Shown here piece after piece: positions 8,812-15,713 of a stretch of DNA of 32,409 nucleotides; position 1 is the first letter of the stretch, and each line of letters starts with the position of its first letter. The notes under the pieces were generated by a model. It did no database searches and had not been told where the DNA came from. It saw nothing but the letters and a program-made list of their open reading frames with translations. Source of the stretch: Deltaproteobacteria bacterium (GTDB lineage Bacteria; Desulfobacterota; Desulfuromonadia; Geobacterales; Geobacteraceae); contig SBEG01000035.1 of NCBI GenBank assembly GCA_009668975.1, forward strand, positions 1-32,409, in the 5' to 3' direction. The position numbers were made by a program, and so were the translations under genes.

Positions 8812-9558
8812 ATGAAAATACTCGTAACAAATGACGACGGTATACACGCTCCGGGGATCCAGGCCCTGGCAAAGGCGCTCAGGATGATTGGTGATGTTGT
8901 CGTGGTGGCACCTGACCGGGAACGAAGTGCTGTCGGACATGCCCTGACACTTCACCACCCTCTCCGGGCTCAGCAGCTGGGGCCAGATAGTTTTGCCGTT
9001 GATGGGACCCCGACCGACTGCGTCAACCTTGGGATTCACAATCTGCTTTCCTTTACGCCTGACATCGTTGTATCCGGCATCAACCGCGGTGCAAACCTCG
9101 GGGATGACGTGACCTATTCCGGAACGGTTGCTGCGGCAATGGAGGCAACCCTGATGGGGATTCCCGCCTTTGCCGTTTCCCTGGTTGCCCAAGGGCCGGG
9201 TGTACACTTCGAGACGGCCGCGGTCTTTGCTGCGAAGCTTGCCCGGCAGATCCACCAGAAGGGCCTTCCCGACGATACCTTTCTGAACGTAAATGTACCG
9301 GACCTTCCTCCGGAAAAATTGCTTGCCTCCTGCATCACCAGCCAGGGGCGCAGACGTTATGAGGGGAGCATTGTCGATAAACTGGATCCCAGGGGGCAAA
9401 AATATTATTGGATAGGAAGTACTGAATTATCTTTTCTTGATCTTGATGGAACCGATTTTTATGCAGTTTCACGAGGGCATATTTCCATTACCCCCCTGCA
9501 CCTGGATCTGACGAATTACACCTCTTTTCAGGTGTTGCGCGGCTGGGACTTGGAGTAG
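8812..9558 (+). CDS. surE: 5'/3'-nucleotidase SurE
   Basis: The 248-residue metal-dependent phosphatase acts on nucleoside monophosphates and is linked to stationary-phase survival. The family start MKILVTNDDGIHAPGI contains the metal-binding DD pair. APDRERSAVGHALTLH, VDGTPTDCVN and SGINRGANLGDDVTYSGTV complete the active site, and TDFYAVSRGHISITPL closes the domain as usual. Length is normal. The start is fixed by the family although only a distant GAGGA lies upstream. It heads the conserved surE-pcm-rpoS order; the gap to pcm is 84 bp. Confidence 0.96.
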   Translation: MKILVTNDDGIHAPGIQALAKALRMIGDVVVVAPDRERSAVGHALTLHHPLRAQQLGPDSFAVDGTPTDCVNLGIHNLLSFTPDIVVSGINRGANLGDDVTYSGTVAAAMEATLMGIPAFAVSLVAQGPGVHFETAAVFAAKLARQIHQKGLPDDTFLNVNVPDLPPEKLLASCITSQGRRRYEGSIVDKLDPRGQKYYWIGSTELSFLDLDGTDFYAVSRGHISITPLHLDLTNYTSFQVLRGWDLE

Positions 9559-9642
9559 GTCCAGAAGCCGAACCGATATGTTGGACATTTGTGTCGGTCT
9601 TTGATATAAATCTCACTCCGTTGATCGGATTTGAGGAGTGGG

Positions 9643-10290
9643 ATGAATTACGATATAGCTCGAAAAAGGATGGTAGAGGCCCAGGTTGTCGGGCGGGGTA
9701 TCCGGGACCGTCGCGTCATTGATGCCATGCTGAAAATTCCGCGACATTTGTTCGTTGAAGAGGCCATGGCAGCGCAAGCTTATAACGACAACCCTTTGCC
9801 AATCGGAGAAAAACAGACAATTTCGCAGCCCTATATGGTTGCCCTGATGACGGAATTGCTGGAATTGAAAGGCAAGGAAAAGGTCCTTGAAATTGGAACC
9901 GGTTCGGGATATCAGGCTGCCGTATTGGCCGTTCTGGCCGACCGGGTCTATACGATGGAGAGAATTCGACCCCTGGCCATGCGTGCCCGCAAGGTTCTGG
10001 ACAGTCTCGGCCTCCTGAATGTCAATATCAAGGTGGATGACGGCACCTGCGGTTGGCCGGAAGAAGCTCCCTTTGACGCAATTATCGTTACGGCCGGCGC
10101 CCCGGAGATTCCAGAGGATCTCGTCAGTCAGTTGGCCCCGGGGGGCTGCCTGGTGCTGCCGGTCGGGAGCCAGGTTTCCCAGACACTGGTGCGGGTGCGG
10201 AAGGGGGCGGATGGTGCAGTATCCGTTGAGCAGTCAATCGGATGCCGATTCGTAAAATTGATTGGCAAGCATGGCTGGGAAGTGGAATAG
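9643..10290 (+). CDS. pcm: Protein-L-isoaspartate O-methyltransferase
   Basis: This 215-residue enzyme methylates L-isoaspartyl residues with S-adenosylmethionine to repair aged proteins in the cytosol. The family signatures are RMVEAQVVGRGIRD, PRHLFVE, the substrate-site segment GEKQTISQPYMVALM and the SAM-binding VLEIGTGSGYQAAVLA. Late motifs VTAGAPEIPEDL and LAPGGCLVLPVG follow. The frame is open back to a TTG at 9631, but that codon lies inside the ribosome-binding region GAGGAG (9633-9638), so ATG 9643 is the start. It lies between surE and rpoS, and a strong terminator follows it. Confidence 0.96.
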   Translation: MNYDIARKRMVEAQVVGRGIRDRRVIDAMLKIPRHLFVEEAMAAQAYNDNPLPIGEKQTISQPYMVALMTELLELKGKEKVLEIGTGSGYQAAVLAVLADRVYTMERIRPLAMRARKVLDSLGLLNVNIKVDDGTCGWPEEAPFDAIIVTAGAPEIPEDLVSQLAPGGCLVLPVGSQVSQTLVRVRKGADGAVSVEQSIGCRFVKLIGKHGWEVE

Positions 10291-10306
10291 TTGTTTTACC
10301 GCTTTC

Positions 10307-10337
10307 CGGGCTTTCTATGTCGTGAAAGCCCGTTTTT
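10307..10337 (+). terminator. Intrinsic terminator between pcm and rpoS
   Basis: The 9-bp perfect stem CGGGCTTTC / GAAAGCCCG (10307-10315/10324-10332) has an 8-nt loop and is followed by five T. It would end surE-pcm transcripts before rpoS, whose start lies 50 bp downstream. Separate or read-through control of rpoS is therefore implied. Confidence 0.8.
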
Positions 10338-10386
10338 GCCAAGATATCTGAATGTCGGATTCCTACCAAGCTTAGGGGGAGGCACT

Positions 10387-11355
10387 ATGAGCGATAGACT
10401 TCTGGAGGATGTTGAAGAGCCGGAGAACGTGGATGAGCCCGAACCGGGTGCAACCGCGGAACCTGAGGATGTGTTGTCCGACGAACCTGAAGAAGAAGTA
10501 AAGGTTGTCTATGACGGACATTACGATGATGCAATAAAACATTACCTGCGGGAAATTCAGAAAACTTCGCTGCTGACGCCGGACGAAGAGAAGGCGCTTG
10601 CCCGAAGAATCGACCTGGGCGACAAGGCGGCCCGTGACAAAATGATCGAGTCGAACCTGCGCCTGGTAGTCAAGATAGCCAAACGCTACATCAACCGCGG
10701 TCTTCCCTTTATCGATCTTATTGAGGAGGGCAATATCGGCTTGATCAAGGCGGTTGAGCGCTTCAAGCTTTCGAAGGAATGCCGCTTTTCAACCTATGCC
10801 ACCTGGTGGATCCGTCAATCTATCGAGAGAGCTCTGGTAAATCAATCGCGGATCATCCGCCTTCCGGTTCATGTCTCCGATGATATCAACAGGATGCTCA
10901 AAGTTACCAGGATTCTCGTTCAGGATTTAAACCGCGAGCCAACTACCAAAGAAGTCGCAGCTAAAATGGAAGTGAATCCTTCGTATGTGCGGAGATTGAT
11001 GGTTCTTCTGAAAAAAACCTACTCCATTGAAATGCCCATGGGTGAGAACAGCGACTATTTTCTGATCGACACAATCGAGGATACCTCAAACCATTCGCCT
11101 GCGACGCTGCTCGAAGACATCAACAAGTTCGAACTGGTATCGGAATGGCTGCGGGAACTTTCAGAAAACGAACAGAAGATCATTGCCATGCGTTTCGGGC
11201 TCGAGGACAAGGAGCCGCAGACACTCGATACTATCGGGAGAAGTTTCGGCGTCACCAGGGAACGCATACGTCAGATCGAGGCAAAATCTCTGGAAAAGCT
11301 GAGGAAAATGCTTCAACAGAGTGAGGCGAAGGGAAGCGCCGAGATTCCTTCCTGA
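10387..11355 (+). CDS. rpoS: RNA polymerase sigma factor RpoS (group 2 sigma-70)
   Basis: The 322-residue general-stress/stationary-phase sigma factor has an acidic N-terminal stretch (EDVEEPENVDEPEPG). Region 1.2 is HYLREIQKTSLLTPDEEKAL, and regions 2.1-2.4 run through NLRLVVKIAKRYINRGLPF, DLIEEGNIGLIKAVERF and FSTYATWWIRQSIERAL. Region 3 follows, and region 4.2 is TLDTIGRSFGVTRERIRQIE. There is no long region 1.1, as expected for RpoS rather than RpoD. The frame stays open upstream over the terminator, but GGGGGAGG just before ATG 10387 sets the start. Position after surE-pcm supports the RpoS call. nlpD, often present here in gammaproteobacteria, is absent. Confidence 0.93.
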   Translation: MSDRLLEDVEEPENVDEPEPGATAEPEDVLSDEPEEEVKVVYDGHYDDAIKHYLREIQKTSLLTPDEEKALARRIDLGDKAARDKMIESNLRLVVKIAKRYINRGLPFIDLIEEGNIGLIKAVERFKLSKECRFSTYATWWIRQSIERALVNQSRIIRLPVHVSDDINRMLKVTRILVQDLNREPTTKEVAAKMEVNPSYVRRLMVLLKKTYSIEMPMGENSDYFLIDTIEDTSNHSPATLLEDINKFELVSEWLRELSENEQKIIAMRFGLEDKEPQTLDTIGRSFGVTRERIRQIEAKSLEKLRKMLQQSEAKGSAEIPS

Positions 11356-11413
11356 CCCGCGATTGCCAATCCCGGGTATTTTGTTACTTGAGATTTTAGA
11401 TGAGGAGAGCTGC

Positions 11414-11929
11414 ATGGAAGATCTGAAAAGTATTATCAGGGATATACCCGACTTCCCGAAAAAAGGGATTGTTTTTAAAGACATTACAACACTGCTTGCC
11501 GACGCACCGTCCTATCAGCGGATGGTGGATCTTCTTTCCCATCGCTATGTCGGGAAAAAAATCGACAAGGTGGTGGGGGTTGAGGCCCGCGGCTTCATCA
11601 TCGGTGCCGCTCTGGCGTACAAGCTTGGCGCTGGGGTGGTTCTTGTGCGTAAACCGGGTAAACTTCCTGGGGAGACTGTTAAAAAGAGTTATGAACTGGA
11701 GTACGGCAGCGACACCCTTGAGATTCATGTGGATGCAATAAAGAAAGGCGAAAGGATTCTGATCGCCGACGACCTCCTTGCCACGGGAGGAACTATTTCA
11801 GCGGTTGTGGAATTGGTGGACGGAATGGGGGGCGAAATAGTCGAGTGTTGTTTCATGGCCGAACTGGAGTTCCTTAACGGACGCAAGCGCCTGCCGGAAA
11901 ACAAGGTCTTTTCTTTGCTTGCCTTTTAG
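11414..11929 (+). CDS. apt: Adenine phosphoribosyltransferase
   Basis: This 171-residue purine-salvage enzyme converts adenine and PRPP to AMP. MEDLKSIIRDIPDFPKKGIVFKDIT is the typical N-terminus. VVGVEARGFIIGAALAYKLG, VRKPGKLPG and the PRPP-binding loop RILIADDLLATGGT are present, and CCFMAELEFLNGRKRL closes the domain. The start at 11414 has GAGGAG about 7 nt upstream; the frame is open further upstream but overlaps the end of rpoS. It follows rpoS by 58 bp and is probably co-transcribed. Confidence 0.96.
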   Translation: MEDLKSIIRDIPDFPKKGIVFKDITTLLADAPSYQRMVDLLSHRYVGKKIDKVVGVEARGFIIGAALAYKLGAGVVLVRKPGKLPGETVKKSYELEYGSDTLEIHVDAIKKGERILIADDLLATGGTISAVVELVDGMGGEIVECCFMAELEFLNGRKRLPENKVFSLLAF

Positions 11930-12015
11930 TGGTCATCAAAATGGTGCCAGCCATACCTGGCCGGAAAACTCCTTGCCAAAAAGTGGTGCCTGGTATATAA
12001 AATTACTTCTATTTT

Positions 12016-12092
12016 GTCCCCGTAGCTCAGCCGGATAGAGCACTTCCCTCCTAAGGAAGGGGCCGGACGTTCGAATCGTCTCGGGGACGCCA
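12016..12092 (+). tRNA. tRNA-Arg (anticodon CCT)
   Basis: The acceptor stem GTCCCCG pairs with CGGGGAC (12082-12088), with discriminator G and an encoded CCA (12090-12092). The D arm is GCTCAGCCGGATAGAGC. The anticodon stem CTTCC/GGAAG encloses the loop CTCCTAA, giving anticodon CCT (reads AGG). The TpsiC loop is GTTCGAATC. The 3' 45 bp (12048-12092) is the crossover repeat of the integrated element, so the gene has been kept intact at the left junction. Confidence 0.95.
12048..12092 (+). mobile_element. attL: 45-bp direct repeat within tRNA-Arg
   Basis: The sequence from the anticodon loop to the CCA end is repeated exactly at 22056-22100. The bases flanking the repeat differ on both sides, which fixes its limits. 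This marks the left junction of the 10.05-kb element. Confidence 0.93.
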
Positions 12093-12104
12093 TATACAAT
12101 TAAA

Positions 12105-12133
12105 GGGTTACGGCACTTGCCGTAGCCCTTTTT
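12105..12133 (+). terminator. Intrinsic terminator after tRNA-Arg
   Basis: GGGTTACGG (12105-12113) pairs with CCGTAGCCC (12120-12128) with one G-U, followed by five T. A diverged copy of the same hairpin follows the right att repeat (22112-22140). Confidence 0.75.
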
Positions 12134-12151
12134 CTTTGTCAAAAATGGAAT

Positions 12152-12173
12152 TGTTGCCGTTTTGTTGCCGTTT
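12152..12173 (+). promoter_or_regulatory. Putative integrase arm-type site, left
   Basis: Two copies of TGTTGCCGTTT stand head to tail with an 11-bp period. The same 22 bp occurs at 21893-21914 near the other end of the element and nowhere else that I noticed. Paired sites flanking the crossover repeats are typical of the arm-type sites of lambda/P4-like integrases. Confidence 0.6.
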
Positions 12174-12214
12174 CAAGGCTTCATTTCTAGGTCAAAAATA
12201 ATGTAGTTAGCCAC

Positions 12215-12242
12215 AAAAAACCGCCCCAGTTTCCCAGGGCGG
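12215..12242 (-). terminator. Intrinsic terminator for the leftward left-end operon
   Basis: On the minus strand CCGCCC and GGGCGG (12237-12242/12221-12226) form the stem, followed by six T. It lies about 30 bp past the stop of the leftmost satellite gene. Confidence 0.75.
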
Positions 12243-12274
12243 CCATGGTCTTTAATATTTCGGCGTGGCCGGTG

Positions 12275-12622
12275 CTATGCTGCTTTTCTCACTCCGCGGG
12301 CCCTCGATAGATACATGGTAGAAAGTTCCTTTTTTTGGAATTCCGGTATATCCATCGACATCATTCTTGCGAATTCTATTTTGCGGCATCCGATCGGGAT
12401 CGCGCGACGAAGTTTTTTTTCTGCATCATCAGGGAATATCGCCATTGATATAACCGCGAGGTTGATGTAGCCAATATTTCCTTTTAAATATTCATCGCGG
12501 AACATAAAAAAATCTTTCTGCTTTTCTGCCTCTGAGCATTTCCGGTAGTGGACCCGTAAATTTTGAATTGCAGCGTTTAATCCTTCAAACTTGCCTTCTG
12601 ATTTGTTCCCGCTGTTTGCCAT
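12275..12622 (-). CDS. Hypothetical satellite protein (115 aa)
   Basis: I do not recognise this family. The protein is soluble, predicted mostly helical, with charged N-terminal residues (NSGNKSEGKFEG) and a basic segment EKKLRRAIPIGCRKIEFARM. There is no membrane helix. Of two adjacent ATG codons the second (12622) has AAAGGAGG at the better spacing (5 nt). It is the last gene of a leftward pair with the 45-aa gene upstream, and a terminator follows its stop. Its place at the element edge next to a regulator suggests a regulatory or accessory role, but this is inference. Confidence 0.7.
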   Translation of the reverse strand: MANSGNKSEGKFEGLNAAIQNLRVHYRKCSEAEKQKDFFMFRDEYLKGNIGYINLAVISMAIFPDDAEKKLRRAIPIGCRKIEFARMMSMDIPEFQKKELSTMYLSRARGVRKAA

Positions 12623-12642
12623 CATGTCCTCCTTTATGGTTT

Positions 12643-12780
12643 TTACTGTTCCCGATTGTCAACCGCCGCCAGTACCGCCTTCCTGGACGCCGCCTTCACA
12701 TGATCCCCATAGCCGAAAACCGCATACCATTGCCGCTCGATGTGGGACTTGAAAATAACCGCGCCTCGGTAGGTTTCCAT
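12643..12780 (-). CDS. Small hypothetical protein (45 aa), divergent from the RHH regulator
   Basis: Unrecognised. The peptide starts METYRGAVIFKSHIERQWYA and ends KAASRKAVLAAVDNREQ. The frame is open to 12840, but the -10 box of its own promoter (TATAAT, 12814-12819 on the minus strand) lies inside that extension. The start is therefore ATG 12780, with AAAGGA about 8 nt upstream. It is transcribed divergently from the ribbon-helix-helix gene and is followed by the 115-aa gene in the same direction, 20 bp apart. Confidence 0.6.
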   Translation of the reverse strand: METYRGAVIFKSHIERQWYAVFGYGDHVKAASRKAVLAAVDNREQ

Positions 12781-12813
12781 TTCACCATCCTTTCGATAGA
12801 GTATTATGGTACC

Positions 12814-12840
12814 ATTATACCTCAACATATCTGTTGTCAA
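12814..12840 (-). promoter_or_regulatory. Leftward promoter with overlapping palindrome
   Basis: TTGACA (12840-12835) and TATAAT (12819-12814) are on the minus strand with a short, 15-bp spacer. The perfect palindrome ATGGTACCAT (12806-12815) overlaps the start of the -10 box and could be an operator. It drives the 45-aa and 115-aa genes. Confidence 0.6.
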
Positions 12841-12849
12841 GGTATTTTG

Positions 12850-12878
12850 TTGACAGAATAGAAAGGTATTTTTATAAT
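12850..12878 (+). promoter_or_regulatory. Consensus sigma-70 promoter for the RHH gene (leaderless)
   Basis: TTGACA (12850-12855) and TATAAT (12873-12878) match consensus exactly with a 17-bp spacer. The ATG of the next gene begins at 12885, 7 bp after the -10 box, where transcription should start. Direct repeats GGTATTTT at 12841-12848 and 12865-12872 flank the -35 box and could bind a ribbon-helix-helix dimer pair. Confidence 0.8.
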
Positions 12879-12884
12879 TACTGC

Positions 12885-13046
12885 ATGGAAACCATATTGA
12901 AACCCAAAAAAAAGCAAACTGGAATTAGGCTGACACCTGAATTGATAAGGGAATTGAAACATCTCTCCGCTGATACTGAGAAAACACTCTCAGCTCTCGT
13001 TGAAGAGGCTGTCAAGGATCTTCTCGCCAAACACTCCAAGAAATGA
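12885..13046 (+). CDS. Ribbon-helix-helix regulator (53 aa)
   Basis: This small basic protein has the ribbon-helix-helix pattern: the beta strand KKKQTGIRLTPEL, then helices ELIRELKHLSADTEKTLSALVEEAVKDLLAKH. Such proteins (CopG/Arc type) bind DNA as dimers and repress promoters, often their own. It is the only rightward gene in the satellite. No Shine-Dalgarno precedes the ATG; the promoter places transcription start at or next to the A of the ATG, so the mRNA is probably leaderless. This resembles the leaderless lambda cI message from PRM. It is a candidate master repressor or the antitoxin-like half of a regulatory pair. No recognisable toxin adjoins it. Confidence 0.8.
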   Translation: METILKPKKKQTGIRLTPELIRELKHLSADTEKTLSALVEEAVKDLLAKHSKK

Positions 13047-13076
13047 AAAAGGCCGGTATTTAACCGGCCCTTTCTT
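13045..13076. terminator. Bidirectional terminator between convergent genes
   Basis: GGCCGGT (13051-13057) pairs with ACCGGCC (13063-13069). It has an A-run on the left and CTTTCTT on the right, so it can end both the rightward RHH transcript and the leftward packaging operon. Confidence 0.75.
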
Positions 13077-13113
13077 CCGAATGGTATCCTGTGCCTTTGC
13101 CCCGCAAAACCCT

Positions 13114-13821
13114 TCACAGAGGCGTACAGGCTTCCGTTTCTGACTCTTCCTCGTCGCATTCGTCAAAGATAACCGCTTCCGGTTCCAATAGCTCCGGGTG
13201 CTTCTTCAAGTATGCCTTTTCCTCTTTCGTCAAGAGGCCGTGACGGGAAAGGTAAGCCGCTTCACTCTCAAAAGTGGGCGGGTCGTTTGGGTCAATCGCC
13301 TTGCCCTTGAAATGGCCTTCCTTGTAATTCGTTTGGATGATATTGCCGTGGATGTCAACCGCGCGCCCGTTGTAATAATCTTCATCAAACTTTGTTACCC
13401 ATGGGTGAGGGATACCCATGTCAAAAGCCGGACCATATGCGAGTACCTCATAGGCCGGTGTGCCTGTCCCTCCAAGGCGTTCCCGTCGCGCCTGATATGC
13501 ACTCCGTTCGTAATATTCCGGATACAATGAATGGTCTTCCGGATTCTCAAAGCCAGGAATAATCTCTTTCGGTGCTTCCTCTACCCACCAATACCAAGGC
13601 CGGGAACAAGGGTTATTTTTTATCCATTCGGTAAGCAGGGCATCCCGGTGAGTTCCCCAGAGTTCTGAAAGCTTCCCTTTGTCACAGAAAAACAGCCATT
13701 TCAATTCACTGTCCCCATCAAGTCCCGAATTCCGCTCGCCAGTTAATAAATAGTGTTTCAATGCCTCAGATACGTCCGTTTGTCGCCTGTTTCGCGTAAT
13801 TTTGCGCCTGTTTGTCGCCAT
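13114..13821 (-). CDS. Conserved phage-type hypothetical protein beside small terminase (235 aa)
   Basis: The protein starts with a basic tail (MATNRRKITRNRRQTD) and has a tryptophan-rich segment PCSRPWYWWVEEAP. It then shows LGGTGTPAYEVLAYGP, DYYNGRAVDIHGNIIQTNYKEGHF, PPTFESEAAYLSRHGLLT and an acidic C-terminus (DECDEEESETEA). From memory, proteins with the blocks LGGxGTP and FESEAAYLRRHGLLT recur next to terminase genes in prophages, but their function is not known to me. It lies 6 bp after terS in the same operon, so a packaging-related role is inferred from position only. GGAAGGTAGG precedes its ATG. Confidence 0.8.
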   Translation of the reverse strand: MATNRRKITRNRRQTDVSEALKHYLLTGERNSGLDGDSELKWLFFCDKGKLSELWGTHRDALLTEWIKNNPCSRPWYWWVEEAPKEIIPGFENPEDHSLYPEYYERSAYQARRERLGGTGTPAYEVLAYGPAFDMGIPHPWVTKFDEDYYNGRAVDIHGNIIQTNYKEGHFKGKAIDPNDPPTFESEAAYLSRHGLLTKEEKAYLKKHPELLEPEAVIFDECDEEESETEACTPL

Positions 13822-13827
13822 AATTGC

Positions 13828-14151
13828 CTACCTTCCCGGCGGTCTGCCCGGTTTATCGTGTAGCACTTCCACGCCGATATTCAGGGCTTTCAGCGCCGTC
13901 ATCATTTGGCCTCGGGCATCTCTTTCACTCGTAATCAGCGGGTGTGCCTTCAGCTGTCCGAATCTGTCCTTGACTTGAAGCCCTTCCCTATCGATAGCGG
14001 CTTTACAGTCCTTGGCCCGGTCAAAGGCGTTCGCGAATATCGCGAGGAGCTGGAGCCCTGCCGGATCGTCAATTCCATATTCTTCCTGGAGCGCCGCCCA
14101 TGCCTTCCGCGCATCGGTCGAAAGCCCTTTCGGTGGTTTGATTATCGCCAT
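13828..14151 (-). CDS. Phage terminase small subunit, P27 family
   Basis: The 107-residue protein matches the P27-type small terminase pattern: KPPKGLSTDARKAWAALQEEYGIDDPAGLQLLAIFANAFDRAKDC, then an Rx-GLQVKDRFGQLKAHPLITSERDARGQMMTALKALNIG. The small subunit recognises the packaging site and recruits the large subunit, which the element lacks and would have to borrow from a helper phage. AAGGA lies about 8 nt before ATG 14151. A G-rich tract (14239-14250), a possible cos region, lies upstream. The 235-aa gene follows directly. Confidence 0.85.
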   Translation of the reverse strand: MAIIKPPKGLSTDARKAWAALQEEYGIDDPAGLQLLAIFANAFDRAKDCKAAIDREGLQVKDRFGQLKAHPLITSERDARGQMMTALKALNIGVEVLHDKPGRPPGR

Positions 14152-14490
14152 GATTTTTTCCTTTGAATTCTTAGTTCCTTAAATGTCGAGGTCCCCACAC
14201 GGTTTCCAAAGTGTGCCTAAATCGAAAAATGACCTACCGGGGGGGGAGGGTGGTGATTCACAACTCCTTGCCGCTTCCCTGCAATTTATAATAAAGCCCT
14301 CTCTACGGGATGAATAGAAAGGGCTCTTGTTATGTGCCTGCCGTGAGTTCAAGGAGAGGGCAACGCCCGAAATCTACTCCGCAAGCTGTCATGGTTCATT
14401 GGGCAATCCCGGCACACTCACGACTTTTGCCAGCACACCGCATGGAAGAATTGAACAAACGGTTTAAGGCCTGTGCCGTGGCCTGATTCA
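14152..14490. other. Non-coding gap between capsid and terS with candidate packaging site
   Basis: No credible gene lies here. The gap holds an intrinsic terminator-like hairpin (14293-14325) and, nearer to terS, a tract with CCGGGGGGGGAGGGTGG at 14237-14253 followed by inverted and A/T-rich stretches. Phages with P27-type small terminases often carry their cos site next to terS, so this is a plausible packaging site. That is inference. Confidence 0.4.
14291..14325 (-). terminator. Terminator-like hairpin downstream of the capsid gene
   Basis: On the minus strand AGCCCT-T-TCTA pairs with TAGA-G-AGGGCT (one internal mismatch), followed by TTATTATAAAT. It would reduce read-through from the capsid gene into terS, allowing separate expression levels. 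Confidence 0.55.
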
Positions 14491-15645
14491 TTACGCTGCT
14501 TCGATCTTCAGCAGTTTAATGGCCTGTGAGTTATTCAAGAAAGTTCCAACTCGACGTGTTGAGTAGAAGTGAACGTAAGGTTTATTAGTAAAGGCATCTC
14601 GGAGTACCCTCGTTCCCATCCGATCAACAATCGTGAAGCCACGTTTGAAGTTACCGAATGCGATAGGGAAAGCATTTGCTCCAATGTCCGGCATGTTCTC
14701 GTCTTCCTCGACAGGGTAGCCCAACAGTGTTGAAGGTTGACCTTCAGTCAAGCTCTGTCTCCAGATAGGGAGACCGTTCACGGCATCCTTAAACTTAGAG
14801 ATAACGGAAAGGGTGTTGCTGTTCATGAGGAATACGGACCCTTTGCGGTATGCCTTACGTACCCCATAGATCAGAGAGATAAGGCAATCAGCAGGGGATA
14901 CCGTTGCTGAAGCGGTTACAAAGCCGCTTGCGTCGCCGCTCTTGAAGTACTGGAGAGTTCCGAAAGGCCGGGTAGCGTCGGCTGTGGTGGCTGTCGGGTA
15001 GGTAAGTAATCCCTTTGGTTTCAAGATGCCATCGCCCGTAATGAAAGCCGCGCCTTCCTGGTCGGCAAATTCATCAGCAATGCCTTCTTGCAGGAAGCTT
15101 TCGACGTCAAAGCTCATATCATCGAGGCTTTGCTGTGTCGCTGCCGGATTCGCGTAAATCTCGCCCATGAACGGGGTGAGTATTGCAAGTTGCGGGGTAT
15201 CGGTTTCCGGCCTTGCCTGTGTCTCGCCTACCCAACCGGAAGCGAGCCCACCAGTATTGACAAGCTTCTTATAATCCGGTGTCGAAACCGGGATTACTTT
15301 GCATATCTGCCGCATGGGGGATAGATCCAAAAGCAGCTTTTCAATCTCGCTGTCAATGACGGTAGGGACACCATAACCGCCGTCCGGATCGCTGCCGGTG
15401 CTCATGCTTGCCTGAATCTCCAAGTCACGAAGCCCCGAGTCAATGCCCTTACGTGCAAAGGCGAGAAAAGCGCCCTTATGTGCTTCCTGTTCGGCATTAC
15501 CGGAAAAGCTTCCGCCGGCACCAAAGGCCGCTCTATTCTTTGCGCCCTCAATGCCATCAATACGGGATTGGATTTCATCAAGTTTGGAAGTGTGAACTGC
15601 TTTGAATTGGTCGAATGCTGTCATTACTTCATCTGTGATAGACAT
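14491..15645 (-). CDS. HK97-fold major capsid protein
   Basis: The 384-residue protein builds the icosahedral shell. The N-terminal part (MSITDEVMTAFDQFKAVHTSKLDEIQSRIDGIEG) is a short coiled-coil scaffold-like (delta) region. The HK97-family core begins at about residue 85 (GSDPDGGYGVPTVIDSEI) and continues through MRQICKVIPVSTPDYKKLVNTGG and GWVGETQARPET. Further core motifs are GEIYANPAATQQSLDD, EFADQEGAAFITGDG and the late LLGYPVEEDENMPDI with FGNFKRGFTIVDRMG. AAGGAGCAACATA precedes the ATG. No portal, protease or scaffold gene adjoins it, which is unusual. The capsid may be built with helper components or may redirect helper assembly. Confidence 0.92.
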   Translation of the reverse strand: MSITDEVMTAFDQFKAVHTSKLDEIQSRIDGIEGAKNRAAFGAGGSFSGNAEQEAHKGAFLAFARKGIDSGLRDLEIQASMSTGSDPDGGYGVPTVIDSEIEKLLLDLSPMRQICKVIPVSTPDYKKLVNTGGLASGWVGETQARPETDTPQLAILTPFMGEIYANPAATQQSLDDMSFDVESFLQEGIADEFADQEGAAFITGDGILKPKGLLTYPTATTADATRPFGTLQYFKSGDASGFVTASATVSPADCLISLIYGVRKAYRKGSVFLMNSNTLSVISKFKDAVNGLPIWRQSLTEGQPSTLLGYPVEEDENMPDIGANAFPIAFGNFKRGFTIVDRMGTRVLRDAFTNKPYVHFYSTRRVGTFLNNSQAIKLLKIEAA

Positions 15646-15713
15646 TATGTTGCTCCTTCGTTTGATTGATTTATTGTTATTGTCTCTATATCCAGCCTTG
15701 CCGCCTGAATCCC

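Noticed and set aside
12275..13046. Toxin-antitoxin module
   Set aside because: The RHH protein resembles antitoxins, but it is divergent from the 45-aa and 115-aa genes and neither shows a known toxin motif. A regulatory switch fits better.
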